From positions 18,552 through 82,551 of the forward strand of contig NZ_VZIZ01000004.1 in the NCBI RefSeq assembly GCF_009812035.1: 64,000 nucleotides of DNA. The letters are read 5' to 3'. Shown here one piece after another: positions 29,882 through 37,891 of this stretch. How positions within the stretch are numbered: the first letter of the stretch is position 1; every line of letters begins with the position of its first letter. The notes below the pieces were generated by a model. That model was not told the origin of the DNA. It saw only the letters and a list, made by a program, of their open reading frames with translations, and made no database searches. The translations under genes and the position numbers were made by a program. This stretch comes from Psychrobacter nivimaris. GTDB taxonomy: Bacteria; Pseudomonadota; Gammaproteobacteria; Pseudomonadales; Moraxellaceae.

Positions 29882-30464
29882 GGGCGTGTTGAACATTGGC
29901 GACAAATTAATGGCAAAAAAAATAGCGAACGGTTAATCTTTAAGCTCTCACACAAAAAAGATATCGTTCGCTATGCCTCGCACCATGCTCAAAGATGAAC
30001 ACTGGGCAAGACTAAGACCCATATTACTAGAACTTAATATCTATGACAAAGGAAATCTTAGACAAACGGTTGAAGGCGTGCTTTATCGCATGCGTGTTGG
30101 CTGTCCTTGGCGCGACTTACCCGAGTATTTTGGCAAGCCTAATACCATCTATAAAGCTTACCAGCGCTGGTTTCGCAGTAATAAGCTGATTGCATTATTT
30201 ACGTTACTGATCAAAGACGCAGACCTTGAGTGGGTCTTTATCGATGGCACTCATATTAAAGCGCATCAGCACAGCAGTAGTGGCAATGAGAACCTACAAT
30301 CCATTGGCAAAAGTGTGGCAGGCCGCGCGACCAAGATTCACTTAGCAGTTGATGCGCATGGCAATCCGATTGCCTTTATCTTGTCAGATGGCACAACCCA
30401 CGATGTTAAGGTCGCTCTTGCTTGTGCTTATATCTGGCTCAAATTATGAATATTCAACACGCCC
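29882..30464 (+). mobile_element. IS5-like element, internally deleted (583 bp)
   Basis: Terminal inverted repeats GGGCGTGTTGAA at 29882-29893 and its complement at 30453-30464, flanked by TA on both sides (29880-29881 and 30465-30466), a 2-bp target duplication. A full IS5-type element is usually above 800 bp; this one lacks the middle and end of the transposase, so it is non-autonomous. Confidence 0.88.
29973..30449 (+). pseudogene. IS5-family transposase with in-frame internal deletion
   Basis: 158 residues against about 250-260 for the family. The N-terminal DUF4096-like part (MLKDEHWARLRPILLE, YRMRVGCPWRDLP, WFRSNKLIALF) and the first catalytic aspartate in WVFIDGTHIKAHQ are kept. After FILSDGTTHDVKVA the sequence jumps to ACAYIWLKL, which looks like the normal extreme C-terminus, so the second Asp and the Glu are gone. 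Expected inactive. Starts 91 bases inside the left end. Confidence 0.85.
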
Positions 30465-30965
30465 TAGTAATAGGGGAGGGAAAGGTGTCTATGAGTTATA
30501 TGAAATACACTATGCAGCTATAATAGATAGAAACATATTTTTTAGTAGTAAAGCTATCAATAGCGAAAAATACGTTGAAGCTTTTTCGAATAGACCGAAT
30601 CATCATTATCCTAGGCACCTAGAGGCTTCACTAGTTCCAGAAGATAATCTGGATCAAGCATTTTCTTTAGCTTTACCATCTTGTGAGGTATGTAAAAGTC
30701 CGAGAGTTTCTGACAAAGCTAAATTTTGTATGGAGTGTGGTGCTAAGCTACAGGATGCATCTATTTTTGAGGATATTGTTAGTCAAGATATAGAGTTATT
30801 ACCTATTACGACAGCGCGAGCAGATTCAATTAAGCAGAGTTCCAAAATTCGAAAAATTAAAGATATTTTGATGGATTATGATAATAAGGAACTGAGAAAA
30901 GTAAATATGATTGGCCCTGCTTGGGCTAAAAAAATTAAGAGTTACGCAGAGGAGTTCATAGCGTA

Positions 30966-31802
30966 ATGTCAACTTGGAAAAATTGTATTTGCCAGAATGT
31001 AGGTTCTGAGCGTATAAACGACTTAAACGATTACGTCTCAATTAACGAGATTAGTAACTTGTCACCTATTGATGATTTTTATAACGAGATGCAGAGTATT
31101 CTTAGTTTATTTCCTTATGAAAGCTGGGGAACAAACGACTGGATAGGATCTCTAGCGTCAATAGCAATAATATCTAGTGTAGAGAATTATTTCAGACAAG
31201 TCTTCAGTAAAATTTTAAAAATTTGCGTAGATTCACAAAAAATTGCAGCAAGCAATAGTATTAATTTAGGTTCAGTTATATGGCATCCTTCGAATGAAAT
31301 GGAAAGAGGAGCATTTGAACATATTTCTTTGGCTTCTTCTGAAAATATAAATAATACATCAAGGAAGTTTATTGGAGTTGATTTAAAGTCTAATGGTTTA
31401 GGAATAATACTTGAAGAGTTTGACAAAGTGTGTGAGTTGAGACACGGTATCGTTCATTCAGGAATGGTGGTAGCTGGAAAAAATGGAATTAAGTTGAAGC
31501 TTGAATCTACTCACGATATTCTGAAAATAAATATCGGATTTGATCAGTTTCAAGAAATAACATCTATATGTAATGCACTAATTGTCGAATCAAATAAGAT
31601 TTTTTTTGCAGAGCTAGCAAGGCGATGGGCTACAACATGGAGAGATACTCCTAGTTGGGATTCTTCGAAAGCAAACTTGAAGTTTAAAAGTATTTGGACT
31701 GTTTTTTATTCTTTACGTGATGATCAAAATGGAAGTATTCCTGAAAATCTAACGTGGCTGAAATGTCGTAATCAGATTGTTCGAGAGTTCAATATACAAT
31801 AG
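30966..31802 (+). CDS. HEPN-like protein paired with the ATPase (putative RNase effector)
   Basis: 278 residues, not assigned to a named family. A helical region (IGSLASIAIISSVENYFRQVFSKILK) is followed by EEFDKVCELRHGIVHSGMVVAG, where R159-X4-H164 fits the catalytic R-X4-6-H motif of HEPN ribonucleases and RiboL-PSP-like HEPN proteins. No membrane segment is seen. The ATG at 30966 uses the last A of the ATPase stop codon (TAATG), implying coupled translation in the original, uninterrupted pair. Base composition is as AT-rich as the ATPase gene. A role as toxin or defence effector is inferred. Confidence 0.7.
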   Translation: MSTWKNCICQNVGSERINDLNDYVSINEISNLSPIDDFYNEMQSILSLFPYESWGTNDWIGSLASIAIISSVENYFRQVFSKILKICVDSQKIAASNSINLGSVIWHPSNEMERGAFEHISLASSENINNTSRKFIGVDLKSNGLGIILEEFDKVCELRHGIVHSGMVVAGKNGIKLKLESTHDILKINIGFDQFQEITSICNALIVESNKIFFAELARRWATTWRDTPSWDSSKANLKFKSIWTVFYSLRDDQNGSIPENLTWLKCRNQIVREFNIQ

Positions 31803-31883
31803 GTATGTAACCATATAGTCGCCGTATTAATTCGACTTGTATGTTTCCACACATCTGTTGATTTTCCTTGATATAGATCTCAA

Positions 31884-31912
31884 CTGACTTCCAAAGCTAT
31901 CTCATGTATAAT
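31884..31912 (+). promoter_or_regulatory. Sigma-70-like promoter of the PACE gene
   Basis: CTGACT (31884-31889) and TATAAT (31907-31912) separated by 17 bases. Transcription would start near 31919, leaving a leader of about 110 nt. Confidence 0.6.
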
Positions 31913-31989
31913 ATAGGGGCAGGCGGAAACCGTGGCTTTGCACTTTATTTATCTTTTCTAATTCGGGACGGACCGATACTTTGATACGC

Positions 31990-32015
31990 ACCTTGCTGTT
32001 TAAATACAGGTGCTT
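31990..32015 (+). promoter_or_regulatory. Leader hairpin near the PACE ribosome site
   Basis: GCACCT pairs with AGGTGC just upstream of the GGAG ribosome site; an inner CTGT/ACAG pairing is an alternative. It could modulate translation, but no known riboswitch class was matched. Confidence 0.3.
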
Positions 32016-32029
32016 TGGAGTCTTGGTTG

Positions 32030-32470
32030 ATGACCTTATCACCGCTCAAACGTCGCTTAATTTATGTGACCGCCTTCGAAATTATCGCGATTATCTTATC
32101 TACCCTTATATTGATGAAACTCAGTCACAGTGATGCATCAGAATCTTTACCAATCGCCGTAATGATGTCGGTAGCAGCCGTCGTTTGGAACTTTATATAT
32201 AATACCGCTTTTGAAGCGTGGGAACGCCGCAGACGTATTGTACGTCGCACGTTATGGATACGCAGTGTTCATGCTTTTGGTTTTGAAGGCGGGCTGGTGT
32301 TGATCTGCTTGCCACTTTATATGATTTGGTACGATGTTGGTCTAGTAAAAGCTTTTATGATGGAAGTGGCACTACTGCTATTTTTCTTAGTTTATACGTT
32401 TACGTTTACCTTGATTTTTGACAAGATATTTACGTTACCTCATCATTCTAAACCCGCGACCGCTTCTTGA
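32030..32470 (+). CDS. PACE-family efflux transporter (AceI-like)
   Basis: 146 residues with four hydrophobic helices in two repeated bacterial-transmembrane-pair halves. The family signature is seen in RRLIYVTAFEIIAIILST, WNFIYNTAFEAWERRRR, RSVHAFGFEGGLVL and LVYTFTFTLIFDKIF. Members export biocides such as chlorhexidine; natural substrates may be short diamines. The ATG at 32030 was chosen because GGAG lies 9 bases upstream and the length matches AceI; a TTG at 32015 is in frame. It stands alone after the accessory patch. Confidence 0.87.
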   Translation: MTLSPLKRRLIYVTAFEIIAIILSTLILMKLSHSDASESLPIAVMMSVAAVVWNFIYNTAFEAWERRRRIVRRTLWIRSVHAFGFEGGLVLICLPLYMIWYDVGLVKAFMMEVALLLFFLVYTFTFTLIFDKIFTLPHHSKPATAS

Positions 32471-32484
32471 TCAAAGGCATTGAC

Positions 32485-32518
32485 AAAAAAAGGGCTACCA
32501 TATTGGCAGCCCTTTTTT
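32485..32518. terminator. Bidirectional terminator between PACE gene and enoyl-CoA hydratase
   Basis: A7, GGGCTACC and GGCAGCCC with one mismatch around ATATT, then T6. Confidence 0.8.
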
Positions 32519-32540
32519 GATGGCATTATTGTTTATCTTG

Positions 32541-33338
32541 TTACTTACCTTGATATACAGGCTTACGCTTTGCGATAAAGGCACTAACCCCTTCGATAAA
32601 GTCATCGGTTTTTGCCATTACGGTCTGTTGCTCTACTTCCGTATCTAACGCTGCGCTCAAACCAGCGAAGGCATGTACGTTGAAACTCTCTTTCATAGCG
32701 GCCAACGCTTTGCCTGGTAATTGGCTCAATCGTAGCGCCAATGCTTGTACGGTAGCTTCTAGCTCGTCAATACTTACCACGTCGTTTACTAGATTTAAAC
32801 GTGCCATATCTTCTGCTTTTAGTTTATCTCCTAGCATCACAAGCTCAGTCGCTTTTGCTGCACCAACCAATTGGTTTAATAAGTAAATACCACCTGCATC
32901 TGGAACTAGGCCAATATTAACAAATGCTTGTACAAACTTCGCATTGTCTGCGGCAATGCGGAAGTCACAAGTAAGCGCCAAGTTCATGCCAGCACCAGCT
33001 ACAGCGCCTTCTAATTTAGCAATAATCGGCTTATGGATATGACGTAACTTTAAGCTGACTTCGCCTGCACCTTCTACCATACCTCTTAATTTTTTTGAAA
33101 CAATATCCTTGTCTAATCCTTCAGACAACATCTCTTTAATATCGCCGCCGCTGGAGAAATTACCACCAGCCCCTTGTAAAATAATCACCCGTACTTGATC
33201 ATCTGCAGCCGCTTTATCTAGCGCTATCAAGACTTGGTTTTTTAAGGGTGTGCCAAAGGCATTTAAGCTTTTTGGATCGTTAAAGGTAATGGTAGCAATA
33301 TGCTCTGCAACTTGATAATCGACGAGAGACTGTGACAT
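32541..33338 (-). CDS. Enoyl-CoA hydratase/isomerase family protein
   Basis: 265 residues, crotonase fold. The oxyanion hole segments are NFSSGGDIKEML and KLEGAVAGAGMNLALTCDFRIA, and the LVPDAGGIYLLNQLVG segment carries an aspartate where classical hydratases have the second glutamate, as in PaaG-type isomerases. Acts on a CoA thioester in fatty-acid or aromatic degradation; which one is unclear, as no other beta-oxidation gene is adjacent. AAGGAAATCTCAA precedes the ATG. Confidence 0.87.
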   Translation of the reverse strand: MSQSLVDYQVAEHIATITFNDPKSLNAFGTPLKNQVLIALDKAAADDQVRVIILQGAGGNFSSGGDIKEMLSEGLDKDIVSKKLRGMVEGAGEVSLKLRHIHKPIIAKLEGAVAGAGMNLALTCDFRIAADNAKFVQAFVNIGLVPDAGGIYLLNQLVGAAKATELVMLGDKLKAEDMARLNLVNDVVSIDELEATVQALALRLSQLPGKALAAMKESFNVHAFAGLSAALDTEVEQQTVMAKTDDFIEGVSAFIAKRKPVYQGK

Positions 33339-33677
33339 TTGAGATTTCCTTATTTTAAATGACGGTTTTAATATTTTGTATCAATGACAATACTTTGAGA
33401 TAAAGGTAAAAATGGTTCAATGCTGATTACTATAGCAGCTTGCTATGATTATAAAAGCGTGTTTTGTAGGCGCTTAAGACACATCTACATACTGGTAAAC
33501 TTTACTATTTTATCGTAAAAGCTGATGCTAACTAATGGGACAAAACGACTGGCTCGTAAAAAGGCTATGACCTAAGGGGCTAATGGATTATGCTAATATG
33601 CCAGGTTGAGCGTAAAAGAGTCGTAAAAGACACAAGGGTACGCTCGAACTTTTCATTGATCAAACAAGGATGTGGTT
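33339..33677. other. Intergenic region between divergent genes, no gene seen
   Basis: 339 bases between the enoyl-CoA hydratase and the hydrolase. Promoters are expected; nothing else is recognised. Confidence 0.5.
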
Positions 33678-34490
33678 ATGCCAACTATCACTGTAAATAA
33701 CGCTGATATTTATTACGAAGACAGCGCACCGAACGACACACAAAAGCCTGTTATCGTATTTGCTCACGGTTTATTGTGGAGCTCACAGATGTATGACAAG
33801 CAAGTGGAGCACTTTCAAACAGACTATCGTTGTATTGCTTTTGATTTTCGCGGGCAAGGTCAGTCGCAGGTTACCAAATCTGGCTATGATATGGAGACGC
33901 TGACTGACGATACGCTTGGCTTACTTGCAGCGCTTGGAATTGATAAATGTCACTTCGTTGGACTATCTATGGGCGGGTTCGTGGCTCAACGTATCGCGCT
34001 CAAACGCCCTGAGTTGCTGTTGTCGTTAACGCTGTTAGAAACCTCTGCTGACCCTGAAGATCCAAAAAACATCCCTCAGTATCGCAAGCTGGTTAAAGCG
34101 ATTCGCTGGTTGGGTATGAAGCGTGTGAGTAATAAGGTGATGCCAATTATGTTTGGCAGTACGTTTTTGGCAGACAAACTGCGCAAATCTGACCGTAAGC
34201 AGTGGCTGACGATGCTACAAAGCAATCGCAAAGGCGGCGTGGTCAAAGCAACAATGGGCGTGATTGAGCGTACCGGTACTTATGAGCAGTTGGGTGAGAT
34301 TACAACGCCAACATTAATCGTGGTAGGTGATGAAGATGCCGCTACGCCTTATGCCAAATCTGAACGCATGCATTTTGCTATCGCTGGGTCAAAGCTTGCT
34401 ATTATCAAAGGTGCGGGTCATACATCGACAGTAGAAGAGCCTGATCAAGTGAATCAAGTACTTCGTCAGTTTTTGGAAAGTTGTGTTTAG
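33678..34490 (+). CDS. Alpha/beta fold hydrolase
   Basis: 270 residues from the ATG at 33678 (AAGGA 7 bases upstream; a GTG two codons earlier is too close). Motifs: VIFAHGLLWSSQMYD, FDFRGQGQS, nucleophile elbow GLSMGG, acid in VVGDEDAATP and histidine in IKGAGHTSTVEEP. It resembles 3-oxoadipate enol-lactonase/BioH-like hydrolases. The neighbour genes do not define a substrate. Confidence 0.83.
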   Translation: MPTITVNNADIYYEDSAPNDTQKPVIVFAHGLLWSSQMYDKQVEHFQTDYRCIAFDFRGQGQSQVTKSGYDMETLTDDTLGLLAALGIDKCHFVGLSMGGFVAQRIALKRPELLLSLTLLETSADPEDPKNIPQYRKLVKAIRWLGMKRVSNKVMPIMFGSTFLADKLRKSDRKQWLTMLQSNRKGGVVKATMGVIERTGTYEQLGEITTPTLIVVGDEDAATPYAKSERMHFAIAGSKLAIIKGAGHTSTVEEPDQVNQVLRQFLESCV

Positions 34491-34555
34491 TGTAGCTACT
34501 GTTCGAGAGCTTTAAAGTTTCATATTGATAGGAAATCCTGAGCATATATCTATAT

Positions 34556-34593
34556 AAAAAAGCCGCTACCTGTTATTTGATAGCGGCTTTTTT
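34556..34593. terminator. Bidirectional terminator between hydrolase and Ter operon
   Basis: A6, GCCGCTA paired with TAGCGGC around a 12-nt loop, T6. It also ends the leftward five-gene Ter operon. Confidence 0.88.
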
Positions 34594-34641
34594 CATAGTG
34601 TGAGTTGTTAAATGACAGAAAACCATCATCAGAGATGAAAG

Positions 34642-35718
34642 CTACATTCGTGAGCTGTATTGGCTATGTCCGTCATCAATGGTGCCAAAGGCTTCTGCAC
34701 GATTAACAATTTCAGTCGCCCAAGCACGGTGCGTCGCAGGCTCTAGCATCGTATTATTGTACTTAAATACCGCTTTGGCCTCAGAGTGAAGGATCGCTTG
34801 CGCTTCATCCAATGTACTCAGTGGCACACAGTAAGCTTGCTGTACTAGGGCGATTTGGCTTGGATGAATGACAGTTTTTCCCACCATGCCTAAGCTGACG
34901 TCTCGGTTCAACTCTTGCATAAATAGCGTCGGCTGATCCAAGTACTCAAATACTGGCGCGGTAAGATAAAAACCATGCGGCACAAAACAGCCAAGCATTT
35001 GATAAGCCAACGTACCGATAGGTGAGTCGTAGACAATACTGTTTTTTGGCCGACGTAAGCGCAGTGCTGCAAATAAGTCATTACCACCGATACGCAATGC
35101 AAAAACTGGCTGGCTAAATGCTTCTTTAAAAGCGATGGCAAGCTCCTGATTGTGATGCGGATTAAACAGCGCTGCGGTTTCGAGCGTCGGCATAAGTAGT
35201 TGATCTACTTTTAGGTTCTGACAAGCCATGCGCCAGTTAGATAGGCTATACATATCGACTTTTGGCATGACGAAACCATCGATAAGATCGATATGGGTAT
35301 AATCAGCCAGTTGCTGTAGCATCATCGGGCTACGTGGACGTATAAAGACCAGTGGACGTGTCGGATGCTGGGCATGAATCTTCGCCGATTTAGATGGCGC
35401 ATTGATGCTATTCACATGCTCAGCCCAAGTATTTAGGAGGGTTCGCAAACGCTCAAGCGCTAACTCAACATCCTGCTGACTGACAGCATCTTCTAGACAG
35501 ATAATAATACTATTAATCGTCGGTAATTTATCCCGTTTGATGACTTGCCAAATATCTTGGCGAGTCGCAGGCATGTATAAGCTAGCACCGAGCTGATATG
35601 GATGGTGCGTGTGCGGCTTGACCATCGCATGACGCTCAGTGATCAGATGCGCATAAGATTGGGTATCATTGTAAAGGTCTGACTCGGTTTTTAGCATATC
35701 TGACATAATTGGCATCAT
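34642..35718 (-). CDS. HpcH/HpaI aldolase/citrate lyase-like protein of Ter cluster
   Basis: 358 residues, CitE-like TIM barrel: GASLYMPATRQDIWQVI, IICLEDAVSQQDVELAL with the metal-site glutamate, VFIRPRSPMMLQQL, GFVMPKVD, LMPTLETAALF, RIGGNDLF and VGKTVIHPSQIALVQQAY. CitE-like genes occur in the biosynthetic branch of Ter stress-response clusters; its product there is not known. Last gene of the leftward operon, 53 bases after the StiP-type gene. Several ATGs near the start (codons 1, 2, 5, 8) leave the exact start open. Confidence 0.83.
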   Translation of the reverse strand: MMPIMSDMLKTESDLYNDTQSYAHLITERHAMVKPHTHHPYQLGASLYMPATRQDIWQVIKRDKLPTINSIIICLEDAVSQQDVELALERLRTLLNTWAEHVNSINAPSKSAKIHAQHPTRPLVFIRPRSPMMLQQLADYTHIDLIDGFVMPKVDMYSLSNWRMACQNLKVDQLLMPTLETAALFNPHHNQELAIAFKEAFSQPVFALRIGGNDLFAALRLRRPKNSIVYDSPIGTLAYQMLGCFVPHGFYLTAPVFEYLDQPTLFMQELNRDVSLGMVGKTVIHPSQIALVQQAYCVPLSTLDEAQAILHSEAKAVFKYNNTMLEPATHRAWATEIVNRAEAFGTIDDGHSQYSSRM

Positions 35719-35771
35719 AAGTAGAGAGTATAAGAGAACGAAAAAGAAAGTATTTAATACCGTTAAATGTA

Positions 35772-36953
35772 TTAAGTGTCTTGGGAGCGCTGCTTGATAA
35801 GCGTGATGGCTTGATAAGGCAGTATTTTATCACCTAATACACTGATAGTGATGTTTCGTTGCGCACATAAATGGCGTAGCAATATGGTATCAGGGTGCTC
35901 AGCAGTAGCGAGCAATATACGCTCGGGATCACGGCGTAATATGGCACGTGTTGCCTCAGCAATAGTCGGCTTAATACGGTTGCGATTGACGATATGATAA
36001 TCTGCTGCCAGCGTCTCTATCAACGCCGCAGTCTGGTAGCGTGGCTGCTGGTAAGTCGGTAAACGCGCTGGAGTTGTAGCCAATGCTCGTCTCACGGCAT
36101 CGATACGCTCAATAAATGCCAAACTGTGATCTACCTCAATTAAATCATCATAAAAGACACTGCGATGCAGGCCTGATGACGGCTCTGTATACAAGCTGCG
36201 TGAAATTAATCCTGATACGGTGCTATTTAACAACCCTGATGGGATTAACCAGTCTTCTTCACTAGCCGCGAGCCAAGCAACGCCAGCCGGATCGGCAAGA
36301 GTCAGTAGCGGAATGACGTTAGCACCTTGATGAAAAATATTAGCAAAATTAACATGAGTAGAATCGCTAAACGTCTCTAGACTACGAGCCAACTCTTGAT
36401 AGATGGCACCTTTACCTGTCCAGCCATCGACGAATATGACTGGACTGTTTGGATAAGCTTCCAGTAGCATTTGCAGGGCCACTGGATCAAGACCACGATC
36501 CCGAATGATACTGATGCCATAATGTACGCTTGGCAGGTGATAGCTACTGTCTGTATCCGACAGCGCACGCTGCAATAACACCCCGATCGGCAGACCAGCT
36601 CGTACCAAGCTGACTAAAACCAGTGGATGCTCATCACTCACATTCTGCTGAAAAACTTGATGTAGCGTATGAGACAAATGAGCGATATCGGTCGCGGTCC
36701 TTGTTGAGCCTTGCTCTAATGCCTGTATGTATAGCTGCTCATGCTTTGCAGTAGGCGCTTGCTCTAAGGTCAACATGTCAGAGTAATGGCGTTGTCCGCT
36801 TTGGATAAGCGCTTCTTTTTGACTGACTGGCACATCGGCAACCGCGTCCTTATCCACCATATCGAGTAGGACAGTGACATCGCTCGCAAGATAGCTGCCT
36901 GAGCCATAGTTTTTTAAAGCGGCTCTTTTTGTCTGTATATTAGGTAAAGTCAT
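35772..36953 (-). CDS. StiP-type PRTase/PELOTA-domain protein
   Basis: 393 residues. The N-terminal half has a phosphoribosyltransferase-like fold with PLVLVSLVRAGLPIGVLLQRAL and the PRPP-site-like VIFVDGWTGKGAIYQEL. The C-terminal end (RILLATAEHPDTILLRHLCAQRNITISVLGDKILPY) looks like a PELOTA-type RNA-binding domain. Databases call this family cysteine protease StiP, but the sequence suggests a nucleotide-related enzyme; the name rests on homology. Part of the Ter biosynthetic operon. Confidence 0.8.
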   Translation of the reverse strand: MTLPNIQTKRAALKNYGSGSYLASDVTVLLDMVDKDAVADVPVSQKEALIQSGQRHYSDMLTLEQAPTAKHEQLYIQALEQGSTRTATDIAHLSHTLHQVFQQNVSDEHPLVLVSLVRAGLPIGVLLQRALSDTDSSYHLPSVHYGISIIRDRGLDPVALQMLLEAYPNSPVIFVDGWTGKGAIYQELARSLETFSDSTHVNFANIFHQGANVIPLLTLADPAGVAWLAASEEDWLIPSGLLNSTVSGLISRSLYTEPSSGLHRSVFYDDLIEVDHSLAFIERIDAVRRALATTPARLPTYQQPRYQTAALIETLAADYHIVNRNRIKPTIAEATRAILRRDPERILLATAEHPDTILLRHLCAQRNITISVLGDKILPYQAITLIKQRSQDT

Positions 36954-37018
36954 AGTATGAATAATAGCACTCGTAATGATAACAGTGGATTTGCGTGGCT
37001 GCAGTTTAAACTGATGGT

Positions 37019-37849
37019 TTAGCCTGACGATTTAGACTGATATTGCTCATGCAATTGACCATGATTGGGCATACCGTACCAATCTAACAACTGTAAGAAA
37101 GGCAGATCAGCTAAGCTATCACCAAAGCCAAAACTGGGACGCTGATGGTCTAAGTGATGCTCTAATAAAAACTGTACGGCATGACGTTTATGAACCGCAT
37201 GAGGTAATATCGCTAAGTTATTAGCGTTCACATGTACATAGAAATCTTGATCAAAGTCACGTATCAGAGTGGGCAGTTTCTCAGCTAAATCTACGAGCGC
37301 TTGATGATCCTTCTGCGCATGTTTGATAGCCAGATAAATGGTTAGCTCTTCATCCATAGAACCATTGTTAAAGCTATCGATATGCGGTGTAAATACTAAA
37401 TGACTTTGCTCGCTTTGACTATGACTGGTAAGTAATTCGCTTAACTGATTAAGCTTATCTTGCAATGGCGCGAGTTTACTATACATATGCTGCTGCCAAC
37501 TGCTCAGCAGCGCTCCGTCAGACGTTAAAATAATCGCTCCATGGGTTAATACTTGCCAGCTATCAAAGGGCAGCTTCACACGTTTTATTTCACTACGATC
37601 CCGTGCCGTCACTACAATTAATTCAGTACTGGCAAGTAGCCAGTTAAAAAAGGTTGCTTGGCGCTGGCTCATAAAGCTCAGTGGTTCGTCTTGTTTATTG
37701 ACCGTCGCACATACCAAAGTTTCAGGTTCAGTAGTGGGCAAGTCCCATGCATCAATTTTGCGCTGGGTTTGAAATAATGTGTCGTCCAAATCCATCAAGG
37801 CATAAGGCTTGATGATATCTGGGTTGGCTTTAAAAAATGAGGTAGTCAT
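37019..37849 (-). CDS. HAD-family hydrolase of Ter operon
   Basis: 276 residues. HAD motif I YALMDLDDTLFQTQ near the N-terminus, motif II in IVVTARDRSEIKRV, and motif IV GFGDSLADLPFLQLL near the C-terminus. Probably a phosphatase in the metabolite pathway of the Ter cluster. Sits 42 bases after the PRTase-TRSP gene and 65 before the StiP-type gene on the same strand. Confidence 0.85.
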   Translation of the reverse strand: MTTSFFKANPDIIKPYALMDLDDTLFQTQRKIDAWDLPTTEPETLVCATVNKQDEPLSFMSQRQATFFNWLLASTELIVVTARDRSEIKRVKLPFDSWQVLTHGAIILTSDGALLSSWQQHMYSKLAPLQDKLNQLSELLTSHSQSEQSHLVFTPHIDSFNNGSMDEELTIYLAIKHAQKDHQALVDLAEKLPTLIRDFDQDFYVHVNANNLAILPHAVHKRHAVQFLLEHHLDHQRPSFGFGDSLADLPFLQLLDWYGMPNHGQLHEQYQSKSSG

Positions 37850-37891
37850 GGCGTCGTCCGTAAATAATAGGTTTGAAAGTTAGAGAGCAGT

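Larger units (their letters stand above)
28696..30966 (+). pseudogene. P-loop ATPase with C-terminal zinc ribbon, split by an insertion element
   Basis: The 5' part is 28696-29881 and the 3' part 30466-30966. Deleting 29882-30465 (element plus one TA copy) joins them into one frame of 561 codons with no other defect. The N-terminal ATPase has Walker A GPRGCGKT (46-53) and Walker B LLLDDAGH (176-183), in an ORC/CDC6-like AAA arrangement. The C-terminal part has a C-x2-C...C-x2-C ribbon (about Cys468, 471, 483, 486) and a helix-hairpin-helix-like end (VNMIGPAWAKKIKSYAEEF). As it stands the 5' part encodes 398 residues ending in three element-derived codons. Its TAA overlaps the ATG of the HEPN-like gene by one base. 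Codons are AT-rich and unlike the flanks, suggesting transfer. Confidence 0.85.

Noticed and set aside
30349..30966. ORF of 205 codons as a stand-alone gene
   Set aside because: Its first 39 codons are element sequence; the rest is the 3' part of the split ATPase gene.
31917..32010. Possible guanidine (ykkC or mini-ykkC) riboswitch before the PACE gene
   Set aside because: One GGACGGACC segment only; the paired ACGR hairpins and flanking conserved blocks are missing.
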